NCBI GenBank assembly: GCA_947044405.1 | Contig: CAMRHE010000653.1 | Location: forward strand, 124,001 to 188,000 | From: Leptodactylus fallax | Taxonomy: Eukaryota > Chordata > Amphibia > Anura > Leptodactylidae | Direction of reading: 5' to 3' | Length of the DNA: 64,000 bases | Part shown: piece after piece, positions 21,337-31,260 of the stretch | Layout: every line of letters starts with the position of its first letter | Numbering within the stretch: position 1 is the first letter of the stretch | Made by a program: the position numbers and the translations under genes | The notes under the pieces: generated by a model | Databases searched by the model: none | Seen by the model: the letters and a program-made list of their open reading frames with translations, nothing else | Told to the model about the DNA's origin: nothing

Positions 21337-21843
21337 GACTCCCCTTATCATTAGAAAATCACCTTTTGAACTAATGGCATGTTGGCATGGCCTTTAGAAA
21401 GGCTATTCTACTCCTACCTGCCATTCTCTTCTTCTCCCTGCCATTTCTCTGAATCTGTTTATTGCGATATGCAAATTACGCTCATGGAGCACACTTGGGC
21501 GTTCCCTGTGCTCCGAGCACCTCTATCATAACATCTTGCCACCCCTTAATTCTAACAGACCACCGCAAAATGGCAGAGGAGCATGCACAGTCAGTGTATA
21601 GCGTGGCGTCTGATGCCTATGCAAGGCAGAAGACAGAGGGGTGTGAACAGAACTACAGTAAGGGGTGGTGAGAGGTCATGTTGCGGGTGTGCTCGGAGCA
21701 CAGGGGGAATGCCAAGTCTGCTCTGTGTAATCTGCATAATGCAATAAACTGACTTGTAGAAATGGCAGGTAGGAGTAGAATAGCATTTTTAGACTATTCC
21801 AATGTGCCATTAGTTCAAAAGGTGACTTTCTAATGAGACTTCC
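21337..21843. mobile_element. Foldback (long inverted repeat) element
   Basis: The left arm (about 21350-21550) and the right arm (about 21650-21830) are inverted copies, for example TCACCTTTTGAACTAATGGC on the left and its complement at the right, and CTCCGAGCAC against GTGCTCGGAG. The paralogues at 45.92 and 55.33 kb go straight from GTGCAGCT to TTAA(C/T)A without it, so it inserted after the duplication into an ATTTTA-like site. It has no ORF. Confidence 0.72.
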
Positions 21844-22100
21844 TTTAACATTGCAAGGACATGCGTCACATCCTTTGCAAGAAAGGAATCACCTCAATGT
21901 AAGTACTATATAGGTGGTCCAGAACTGGTTAAAAGGGGTTTTCCAGGCACAAAATGAATTTATATACTATTAATGTCTTAAGTGACCCCCCCCCCCCCCC
22001 GCCTCGCTTCTCAATCTTCATTCCCTGTACTACAACACCCATGATTCCTTGGGCTGCACTTGGAGCTGCAACTCGCGCTCTCCTCTCTGATTCCTTAGCT

Positions 22101-22538
22101 CAGGGGCGTAACTACCGGGGTAGCAGTGGTAGCGACTGCCACAGGGCCCGGAACATTACGGGGCCTGGAGCCCTGTGGCAGTCACTACCGCGAACCCCAC
22201 AATCACTGCTATCGTTATACTCCGGGGTCTTTTGAGACCCCAGAGGTGAGCGAACATAAAAAAACACTAACTCACCTATCTGCCGCTCCGCAGGCTTCGG
22301 GCCTGTTTGGTGACATCCCAGACGTCAGCCGACGTCATTATGCATTGCGACGCTGGCCTGGATCACGCGAGATCCGGTCCGACATTGAAGATGGCCGAAG
22401 TAGCGCACGGGAGTGCACCGGCGCGAGGAAGAGGTAAGTTGCAGTGTTTTCTATGTTTCTCTCCTCCCCTGGGTCTCCGATCATTATACTCTGTCAAATG
22501 TTCGCCTTGGGGCCCAGCCATTCCTAGTTACGCCACTG
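22101..22538. mobile_element. Non-autonomous hAT element with perfect 8-bp target duplication
   Basis: The element begins CAGGGGCGTAACTACC and ends, reverse-complemented, CAGTGGCGTAACTAGG. It is flanked by CCTTAGCT at 22093-22100 and 22539-22546. Paralogues at 46.16 and 55.64 kb read CCTTAG followed by TCTGCCCACC or the equivalent with no insertion. The right end shares GGAATGGCTGGGCCC with the 2-kb hAT at 4369. Its interior is GC-rich and non-coding. Confidence 0.9.
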
Positions 22539-22599
22539 CCTTAGCTAGTCTGCCCACCCTCAGCAGCCATCATTAGACTCCTAGTTCTCACTCCATAAC

Positions 22600-23535
22600 C
22601 TTCTTTCTAATATTGTAATCCCTTCCATAGATCATCCATTAGTCACACAGAGAGCTTCAGGACACGAATACATTAGATGTGGATTTTTCACATGCACAAC
22701 GTTTCACCTCCTATTGCAGGAACCTTTCTCAAGCAGTGTCAGTGCCCTATAGCAAACCCTTATAGTAAAGTTCCAGGATTAGCAATTAATAGCTCATTAA
22801 TATACAATTCGTGTGTACAAAAAAGTGCAGAAGTGCATCATGGTCAATGTGATTCATAGAAATATATCGTAATTGGTGAAATAAACGTATATACTGTATG
22901 TAACCACTAGAAAACTATTATATAACTAGTGCATGTGCAATGAATTCCAATGACCTATCATCATTCTGAGCAGTATTCACACCTGTAATATTCAATCCAA
23001 TCCCAAGGTCCTCATACCAGCCACTGTCTGTGTGTTAGCAACAGGAACTGTCTTACTTGGAGATGGGTGAATCAACTCATACTGAGCCTTGTCCTGCATG
23101 GATACTCAAAATTGTAGTTTTGTTTTTTGTTTTTTTGAACTAGAAGATCTAAACATTTGTTTTAAGAAGCATGTTTGTTTGTCCAGTTCTGGTACAGGTG
23201 CAATATATCTGGCCGTTTGGACCTCCAGGCGGTAACAACAAGTTCCTTACATAAACATCCTTGAAGATGTTATGTGCATCCTGTTAGAAATTCTTGTGAG
23301 GTGGGCTCATGTAAAGCTCTCGTGGCCCACGTTTGCCTACCTTTGGAAAATTAACCAGTCATGAATGGTGCCCACCGGGTCACCTGAAGCCAGTTGCTTG
23401 TTTTACAACAGTCTTTGCTGTGTTCCAGCAATCATGGCATCCATAAAAGAATGGATTAGTTTTGGTCTATACTTGAGACACAAACTGAAAAATGTCATGT
23501 TCCCAATATTGTAAAAGGAAATTGTTTGAGGGATC
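22600..23535. repeat. Duplicated unit segment, copy 1
   Basis: This matches 46190-47130 and 55660-56210 plus 57950-58330. Shared text includes CAGGAACCTTTCTCAAGCAG and GGTGCCCACCGGG. On the minus strand the sequence near 22690-22730 reads like the 3' end of a retroelement (GGAGGTGAAACGTTG). No ORF longer than about 60 codons is meaningful. Confidence 0.6.
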
Positions 23536-24458
23536 TGTGATGATTCTGCTTAAATATGGCTATAACTAAGATGTATTTTGATCTCTGGGTATAGTATCTC
23601 CCTCCTTACCTGCATTTGTTCATAATGTGCGCAGCTATAAGCCTAGCTGTATATTGGCAGTAGTAGCAACATTGTAACAATGGGGCTTTGTATCCATCCC
23701 AGCAGGGCTCCATTGAATTCATATACAGTCCTGAGTGATCAAAGAAACATGCATTGTGCAGATAGATCAGACCTGGTTGATAACATTGTATCATTCCACT
23801 TGGTCTCAGCTCAATACCAAGAATCTGGACTTGAGTGCATTATTCAATCAGACTTGCTGGTGACCTCATTCTGGGAGGTGGCATAAAGGGTATAAAAGAT
23901 GAGGTAAGAGGCAATGGGAGGAGATTTGGGCTGAGACCATCACAGACTACAGAGTTGTTAGACAGACCATGAGGAGAGGCTGCTGTGATGAGCATGCAGG
24001 TTGGAATGCTGCTGCTTACTATGATCAGACTACAAGAGACTATTACTGAGAGACTGTGATGAGAGCATGCAGGCTGGATTATTGTATTGATGCCACATGC
24101 TGAGAAGCCTCCACTGGGTTATTCACACATACCAGAGCATGTGTGAGTGTTAGATTATAGAGCCACATCAAGGAGATGTGTGGTAAAGTAACTATTTCAA
24201 TTTTATTCCCTCTTTATTTTTATTGTACTGCATCTTGTAACTAGTAACTGTTAATGCTTGTATATATCTACATATCTGTTCTGAACTGCATGTGTTAGAT
24301 GTTAATACCGACCCATCTAGGGGTTAATAAATATATAAAATTTTGAAAGCTTGTCTTGTATTTATCTTGTGAACCCGGCACTCACTGGCGGTGAGTGGTT
24401 TATATGAAAAGACTCAGGTGTGGCCACAGCGGTGTTGGCACACTGAGGATCTTTCACA
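23536..24458 (+). mobile_element. Solo LTR, 923 bp
   Basis: It starts TGTGATGATTC and ends TCTTTCACA, with the 5-bp direct repeat GGATC at 23531-23535 and 24459-24463. The paralogous copy at 26.66 kb reads TGAGGGATCTAAGC with no insertion. Within it, TATAAAAG at 23891 and AATAAA at 24326 sit where an LTR promoter and polyadenylation signal would be. The 5-bp duplication and TG...CA ends fit Gypsy or retrovirus-type LTRs; no internal coding region remains. Confidence 0.88.
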
Positions 24459-24463
24459 GGATC

Positions 24464-25115
24464 TAAGCAAGTTCTTGTAGTCAATAATTTCGACAAGCCT
24501 GTTTTTTGGTTGAGGAATCTTGTATAAGCCATTTTGTCCTTTGTAAGGCGGCTTCCGTGAGCGGTGCATGTGAGCAAGTTCTGTAACTGTCCTAAGAATC
24601 CCACTCGTGAGTGTGTGACGTGATACAAGATGGATTTCCACTGTATGATCAGTTAATCACCATCTTCTCCACACGTACATGCTGCCCAACACATGTGGTT
24701 TCCATATGGCTGTATCCAGTTCAACAAATTGCGCCATTTCTTGTTTTAGAATCAGCTGGTGCTTTAATGCCTTGGAAAAATGTCACATCAAATGGAGTAT
24801 TTCTCTAAGCATTTTTGATACATGTCTGACTGTAGTAACATGAATGTCCACTCCTTGTTGTATCAGGTATTCCACATTGGTTTGAGCACAATCTTTCGAG
24901 TGGCGGTATAAGCTCAACAGAAAATGAACAAACTTTACAGGATGATCTATCGAAGGAAATAACAAGGTCTTATATAGTCTAAGGGGACGATTTGCTGATA
25001 CAAAACATATTTTACAATTCTGGACCCACTTAGGTTCCCTGCAGCTATGTTTCCCAGTTTGAAAGTGTTACACGTGTGTGTGTGTGTGTGTGTGTGTGTG
25101 GTATAATATATTTAA

Positions 25116-25147
<32 letters not shown>

Positions 25148-25724
25148 CCAACTAGTACAATGTGGTGTAGACTGACATGGAATAAGTAAGCTGGTTTTTC
25201 AATGAGCAATTATAAATTAGACACTTCATCTTTTTACATGATTCTTTCAATAATTCTTTGTTGCTACTCTGTTCCATTATTTGTATCACTACTGGTGCTT
25301 GAGCTTTGCTCAGCTTATTCTTCACACTGTGACAGATGGAATAACCTGTCATTTGGGTAAACAGTTGCAAAAATTTCTTGTAAATTTTCACTTTTCTAAA
25401 TCGTTGAGTCTGTAAAGCGTCATCCCTACGTATAGGGGATAATGGCAAGACTCGCTCAATAGGTGAAAATCCTTCATATAGCATTGGTTCATGCTGTGAC
25501 TGGGATGGAGTCATAACCTAATCCTGCTCCATAACATGAGGCGTGGACGTTGCCATATAACTGGGCATTTTCCTACACTTGCAGTTCTTTATGTATCTCC
25601 AATTCACCTGGAGCCAAATAGTGATGGGGTTCATCTGATTCTGGAACTGGAATTACCAATTCTACAAACTGTTTGGGAAGTTTCTGCTGGTGTTGTGATC
25701 AGACCTTTTCCTAGGTGAACAATC
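24464..25724 (-). mobile_element. Kolobok-like DNA transposon remnant, copy A2
   Basis: It continues the copy interrupted by the solo LTR. On the minus strand, CTCGEDGD-type sequence lies near 24660-24690 in broken frames. A 120-codon open frame (25152-25514) reads MTPSQSQHEPMLYEGFSPIE, then KFLQLFTQMTGYSICHSVKN and LLKESCKKM. The upstream portion near 25590-25690 encodes ELVIPVPESDEPHHYLAPGE-type sequence. It ends where Tc1 copy B1 is inserted. No DDE triad can be assembled. Confidence 0.6.
25073..25143. repeat. (TG)n microsatellite followed by poly-T
   Basis: Fourteen TG dinucleotides at 25073-25100, a short AT-rich linker, then 27 T residues at 25117-25143. Each Kolobok-like copy has a poly-T expansion at or near this place (27333, 47647, 59130). 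Confidence 0.95.
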
Positions 25725-25726
25725 TA

Positions 25727-26645
25727 CAGTGGGTATGGAAAGTATTCAGACCCCTTTCAAGTTTTCACTCTTTCATTGCAGCCATTTGCTAAAAGCAAAA
25801 AAGTTGATTTTATTAATGTACACCCCATCTTGACGGGAAAAAAAACAATTGTAGATATTTTTGCAAAGTTATTAAAAAGAAACTGAAATATCACATGGTC
25901 AGAAGTATTCAGGCAATGAGTATTGAGTAGAAGCCCCTTCCTTTTGAGCTAGTCCAGCCATGAGTCATCTTGGGAATGATGCAACAAGTTTTTCACATCT
26001 GGATTTGGGGATCCTCTGCCATTTTTCCTTGCAGATCCTCTCCAGTTCCGTCAGGTTGGATGGTGGATGTTGATGGACAGCCATTTTCAGGTCTCTCAAG
26101 AGATGCTAAATTGGGTTCAGGTCAGGGCTCTGGCTGGTCCAGTCAAGAATGGTCAGAGTTGTTCCAAAGCCACTCCTTTGTTTTAGCTGTGTGCTTAGGG
26201 TCATTGTCTTGTTGGAAGGTGAACCTTCGGCCCAGTCTGAGGTCCAGAGAACTCTGAAAGAGGTTTTCTTCCAGGATATCTCTGTACTTGGCCGCATTCA
26301 TCTTTCCTTCAATTGCAACCAGTCGTTCTGTCCCTGCAGCTGAAAAACACCCCCATAGCATGATGCTGCCACCACCATGTTTCACTGTTGGGATTGTATT
26401 GGGCAGGTGATGAGCAGTGCCTGGTTTTCTCCACACATACCACTTAGAATTAACACCAAAAAGCTCAATCTTCTTCTCATCAGACCAGAGAATGTTTTTG
26501 GCAAACTCTATACAGGCTTTCATATGTCTTGCACTGAGAGGCTTCCTTCAGGACACTCTGCCATAAAGCCCCGACTGGTGGAATTTTCTCAATCTACCTA
26601 CTGCATCTCTAGAGCTCAGCCACTGTGATCTTTGGGTTCTTTACC
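25727..26645 (-). mobile_element. Tc1-like transposon, copy B1, truncated
   Basis: The left end is TA followed by CAGTGGGTATGGAAAG. The minus-strand transposase shows [51 protein letters not shown] and, in another frame, DWTSQSPDLNPI. The codon for the catalytic glutamate after NPI is TAG. The 5' part of the gene and right end are missing; the sequence runs directly into Kolobok-like copy A3 at about 26645. The flank is the same as that of copy B2. Confidence 0.85.
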
Positions 26646-27648
26646 TCTTTCCAATATGGAAAAGAAGTTGTTTGAGGGATCTAAGCAAGTTCTTGTAGTC
26701 AATAATTTCGACAAGCCTGTTTTATGGTCAGAATCTTTTAGAAGCCATTTTGTGCTTTGTAAGGCTTCTTCCGTGAGCAGTGCATGTGAACAAGTTCTGT
26801 AATTGTCCTCAGAATCCCACTCGTGAACGTGTGACGATACAAGATGGATTTCCACTGTATGATCAGTTCATCACCATCTTCTCCACATGTACATGCTGCC
26901 CACCACATGTGGTTTCCATATGACTGTATCCAGTTCAACAAATTGCGCCATTTCTTGTTTTAGAATCAGCCGGTACTTATTTAATGCCTTGGACAAATGT
27001 CACATCAAATGGAGTATTTCTCTCATAAGCTTTTGATTTGATACATGTCTGACTGTAGTAACATGAATGTCTACTCCTTGTTGTATCAGGTATTCCACAT
27101 TGGTTTAAGCATAATCTTTCAAGTGCGACCAAAGTGAGTGGCAGTATAAGTTCTACAGAAAATGAACAGATTTTACAGGATGATCTATCGCAGGAAATAA
27201 CAATGTCTTATAATTAGTGTAAGGGGACAATTTGCCAATACAAAGCATGTTTTAAAATTCTGAAACTCCTGTATTTTCAAAAAACTAGACCCACTCAGGA
27301 TCTCCACAGCTACTATAACATTTCCTACTGACTTTTTTTTTTTTTTTTTTTTTTTTTCCCATTTGGTTGACTTTCCCACAGTCTGAAAGTGAGACAATTT
27401 TTGCATACTTCAAAAATACAATGTACAATGTGGTGTAGACATGGAATAAGTAAGCTGGTTTTAAAAGGATTAATTTAAAAATGACATTTTTCATCCTTTA
27501 CATGATTCTTGCAGTAATTCTTCATGTTGCTCCTCTGTTCCATTATCCGTATCACTACTGGTGCTTGAGCTTTGCTCCGTTTGTTCACACGGAGACAGAT
27601 GAAATGACCTGTCACTTGGGTCCACAACAGTTGCAAAAATGTCCTGTA

Positions 27649-27681
<33 letters not shown>

Positions 27682-28431
27682 GGGTCTGTTTGTAGCGCAT
27701 CAACCCCACGTATAGGGGATAATGGCAAGACTCGCTCAATAGGTGAAAATCCTTCATATAGGATTGGTTCATGCTGTGACTGGGATGGAGTCAGAACCTA
27801 ATCCTGCTCCATAACATGAGTGGACATTGCCATATAACTGGACATTCTCCTGCTCTTGCAGTTCATGCTGTATCTCCAATTCACCAAATAGTGATGGGGT
27901 TCATCTAATTCTGGAACGGGAATTGCCAATTCTACAGACTGTATTTGGGAAGTTTCTGCTGGTGTTTTTGACCAAACCTTTCTCTAGGTGAATGTCCACA
28001 TCTCAACTAGTAGTAAATGGTTTTGTGGCTCAATAATGGAAATTCTCTTCTGGATCCGTTTCTTCCTCCACACTGTAGACCATTTACACAGAACACCGCA
28101 ATGTTCTTTGCAGTCATAGATCTGTTTATGCCTCTGAAAGCGATGATGATCTGTATACATGGTAAATGGACACTTGCTATGTATAACTTACTGCAAGTTT
28201 CAGGGCCCAAAACTGCAGTGAGTAGAGCTTTTAGTGGTCAGTGTCACGTCAGTAGACCTGGATATTGTAGCAGGGATATTGGTCACAATTACATGGTGTT
28301 ACCGGTTGCTTGGGTGTCAATAATCCTTTTCCTTGTCATAGGGGATTGTTCTTGCATAATAAGGATCTTAGAATGTGCCGCTGACATTATGCCAGGAACA
28401 AAACTGTAATATGAAAGGGAAAATAGTGTTG
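26646..28431 (-). mobile_element. Kolobok-like DNA transposon remnant, copy A3 (main part)
   Basis: A clean 67-codon frame (26738-26941) reads MLNWIQSYGNHMWWAACTCG, EDGDELIIQWKSILY and then a frame change; the alternative frame gives ITELVHMHCS. Earlier parts of the protein lie at 27490-27830 (EGFSPIERVLPLSP region) and near 28060-28180, where CPFTMYTDHHRFQRH and YDCKEHC suggest a zinc-binding N-terminus. T runs at 27333-27357 and 27654-27681 interrupt it. No intact frame remains. Confidence 0.6.
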
Positions 28432-28443
28432 CAGTATATGTTG

Positions 28444-28612
28444 GGGAAGAGTGAAGAAATCAGACGATACCTTTTAGAGGCTAACTGAGTAGATTTATAA
28501 GTAAGCTTTCAGGAGTACTTATAAATATACTCAGCCTCTAAAAGGTATCGCCTGATTTCTTCACTCTTCCACTACTTTCAATGGCTAACACGGTACAACA
28601 TTATACTACTAA
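28444..28612. mobile_element. Penelope-end palindrome, 169 bp, with 12-bp target duplication
   Basis: It consists only of two inverted copies of the Penelope terminal sequence (GGAAGAGTGAAGAAATCAG and its complement) facing each other around AAGTAAGCTTTCAGGAGTAC, followed by CAATGGCTAACACGGTACAA, which also ends the full element at 15360. It is flanked by CAGTATATGTTG at 28432-28443 and 28613-28624. Kolobok-like copy A4 at 49.70 kb shows the uninserted site. There is no RT sequence. Confidence 0.88.
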
Positions 28613-28624
28613 CAGTATATGTTG

Positions 28625-29110
28625 AACACTTGGAAACAAGAGACCGTGTTGGTTGGTACAGCTTGTCACACCAGGAATGGCGCTTACACCGGTTGCCGGA
28701 AGACTCTCCTGATGAGAACTGACTGGCAGATGAGACTGCGGGTGACCGTACATTCTGGTCTGACAAGGTGAATTTATTTGGAAAGATAGTCCTAATCCCA
28801 TTCTGTGGAAGAATCCTTCTAACTTCATAGTGAATAGGAATCATTTGTGACATGCAAAGAGCCGGTGTGGTAGTTGTCATAAAGCTTTCCAGCAAACTGC
28901 TTTATGCACCATCTGATCCAGGTTCTCTGTATTGGCCCACTTGAGCCACAATAGTTTTCTCATGATTTATAGAATATATTATATTTTTTTTGGGAAGATT
29001 TTCAGCCACAAAACATACAAGATGGCTTTCTGGAAAACAGTTATAAAATTTTATATGTTCAGATGCATTTTGCATAAGAATTTTTGAATTGGGATTGGAT
29101 TCCAAAAAAA
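28625..29110 (-). mobile_element. Kolobok-like copy A3, 5' portion
   Basis: It resumes after the palindrome insertion and matches 49700-50120 and 59790-60180. The minus strand contains TRMYGHPQSHLPVSSHQESL and, upstream, EFAGKLYGYH-like sequence in other copies. No function can be assigned to this portion; it may be the N-terminal part of the transposase or its leader. Confidence 0.5.
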
Positions 29111-29410
29111 TAAATTTTAGTATTCAGTGAAATAGAAGGGAGCTTGTAAAACAAATTTAATAGCAATGTAATTGAGGGTGGGAACACTTTTTACAAGCAT
29201 TTACAGGTTCAAGTTTAGCCAAACTTTGCCCAAAACTTCAGGTCAGGGACCCGGACCTGAATCCCATTGAAATAAGGACACAACTGTAAAATGGGGGTAA
29301 AAATAGAGCAAGCGCCCTGCAAAAAAATGGGGTAAGGTAAGTACATAAAATATAAAGAAATTTTTAAAAACCAATAAAATTTTGGAACAGGTGGCAGAGG
29401 TCATGGGGAG

Positions 29411-30930
29411 GTTTGTTTGTTTGTTTGAGTTGGAAGGGACCTCAAGGGCCATCGAGTCCAACCCCCTGCAAAAGCAGGAATTCCTAAAACATCCCAGCTA
29501 TATACCTATCCAGTTTCCGCTTGAAGATTTCAATTGATGAAGAACTCACCACCTCCCGTGGCAGCCTATTCCACTCTCTCACTACCCTTACTGTTAGAAA
29601 GTTTTTCCTAATGTCTAATCTGAATCTCCTTCCCCTTAGTTTCATCCCATTACTTCTCGTGCTTCCTTCTGCTAATGAGAATAGGGTAGATCCCTCTGCA
29701 CTGTGACAACCTTTCAGATATTTAAATACCGCTATTAAGTCTCCCCTTAGCCTTCTCTTCTGCAAACTAAGCAGTCCCAATTCTTTTAGCCTCTCCTCGT
29801 AGGACATGGTTTGTAGACCTTCCACCATTTTGGTTGCTCTTCTCTGGACCTGCTCCAATGAATCGATGTCTTTCTTAAACTGGGGCGCCCAGAACTGTAC
29901 ACAGTATTCCAGGTGGGGTCTGACCAGGGCAGAGTACAGCGGAATAATTACCTCTCTTGATCTAGCTACAATGCTCGTCTTGATACATCCTAGAATTTGG
30001 TTAGCCTTTTTAGCCACCGCACCGCACTGTTGACTCATGTTGAGTTTGCGATCTATTATTATGCCCAGATCCTTTTCCCCTGTACTCTCACTTAGTACTA
30101 TTCCTCCCATACTATATATGCTTCTTGCATTTCTGTTACCCAGATGTAGAACTTTGCATTTGTCCCTGTTGAATACCATTTTGTTCACCTCAGCCCATTG
30201 TTCCAGTGTGTGTCTAAGTCCTTTTGGATGCACTCTCTCTCCTCTCTAGTGTTGGCCATTCCTCCTATCTTTGTATCATCTGCAAATTTTATTAGTTCCC
30301 CATTAATCCCATCATCCAGATCATTTATAAAAATATTAAAAAGTACTGGGCCCAGGACAGAGCCCTGCGGCACCCCGCTTTTTACTTTCTTCCAGTTTGA
30401 TGTATAGCCATTTAGAATTACTCGTTGTGCCCGATCATTAAGCCAATTGTGAACCCACCTCACTGATATTTTATCAAAGCCATACTTGATCATTTTTTCA
30501 ATAAGAATGTTATGTGATACTTTATCAAAGGCCTTACTAAAGTCAAGATATACTATGTCCACTGCATTCCCCTGGTCCAACCATTCAGTGACTTTATTAT
30601 AGAAGGAAATAAGATTAGTCTGGCAAGATTTATTAGGCATAAAGCCGTGCTGGCTTTGATTAATTAAAGCCTTCCCATCCAGGTACCTAATTAAATGTTC
30701 TTTAACGATTTGTTCAAAGATTTTTCCTACTATCGAGGTCAGACTTACCGGCCTATAATTTCCTGGGTCGTCCCTATTCCCCTTTTTGTAGATGGGGACC
30801 ACATTTGCCCTTTTCCAATCTAGAGGGACCACTCCTGTCTCCCATGACTTATTAAAGATTATTGCAAGGGGTTCTGTTATTTCCTCTGCTAATTCTTTTA
30901 AAACTCTAGGTGGATGAGGCGGAGGAGATA
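29411..30930 (-). mobile_element. CR1-family LINE, 5'-truncated
   Basis: The 3' end reads, on the plus strand, GAGTTGGAAGGGACCT, a CR1 hallmark, and is followed by a (GTTT)n tail at 29411-29427. Minus-strand coding from about 30920 to 29484 covers the RT and C-terminal part of ORF2. The 5' break is near 30930, inside the PPRVLKELAEEI segment. Only one frameshift is needed to join the two long frames, so this copy is fairly young. Confidence 0.92.
29484..30920 (-). pseudogene. CR1 ORF2 reverse transcriptase, one frameshift
   Basis: Frame one (30185-30832, open upstream to about 30920) gives VPLDWKRANVVPIYKKGNRD, YRPVSLTSIVGKIFEQIV, YLDFSKAFDKVSHNIL, SGVPQGSVLGPVLFNIF and the catalytic FADDTK. 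Frame two (29484-30233) gives EQWAEVNKMVFNRDKCKVLH and the CR1 C-terminus ending KRKLDRYIAGMF. The frames overlap at about 30190-30230, where one base has been gained or lost after KDLDTHW. Catalytic residues are present. The apurinic endonuclease domain is absent owing to 5' truncation. Confidence 0.9.
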
Positions 30931-30973
30931 GTAGCCAACACTTTACCCACTCACTCAGGCACTGGCATGGGAT

Positions 30974-31260
30974 TCATGCCTGGTTCATCTTAATGAAGGT
31001 AAGTATGTCCACGTTGGCTGTGGATAGGCGGATCCTCTTGTCGGTGGTGACACCCCCTGCAGTGCTGATCACATGTTCTGATAGGGCACTTTCCGCAGGA
31101 CAGGCCAGCACTTCCAAGGCATAGAAGGCAAGTTCTGGCCACGTGTCCAATTTACCAACCCAGGAATTGAATGGAGGGCTCATTGCTTAGTACCAGGAGA
31201 TGTGTCGACAGATACTCATCCACTATGTGAGTCTGTCTGTGCTAGGAGACAGTATGGGTA
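30974..31260 (-). pseudogene. hAT transposase C-terminal dimerisation domain fragment
   Basis: The minus strand reads WPELAFYALEVLACPAESAL, SEHVISTAGGVTTDKRIRL and STANVDILTFIKMNQA, then stops. This is the hAT-family dimerisation region (W-P-LA...PA-S...E...S-AG......R-RL....V..L.FI..N). A frameshift near 31160 separates it from upstream VDEYLSTHLLVLSNEPSIQF. The remainder of the transposase and the inverted repeats are not in the window. It abuts the broken 5' end of the CR1 copy. Confidence 0.85.

Noticed and set aside
22126..22576. Overlapping plus-strand ORFs of about 90-100 codons rich in Arg and Ala
   Set aside because: They lie within the non-coding GC-rich interior of the hAT at 22101-22538 and have no motif.
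25152..25514. 120-codon minus-strand ORF as a novel host gene
   Set aside because: The same sequence recurs, broken, in the other Kolobok-like copies and has no independent conservation that I can show.
27185..27801. ORFs with runs of Lys or Phe
   Set aside because: The runs are translations of poly-A/poly-T tracts in degenerate transposon copies.
29521..30407. Several plus-strand ORFs of 60-75 codons
   Set aside because: They are antisense to the CR1 ORF2, whose RT motifs on the minus strand are unmistakable.
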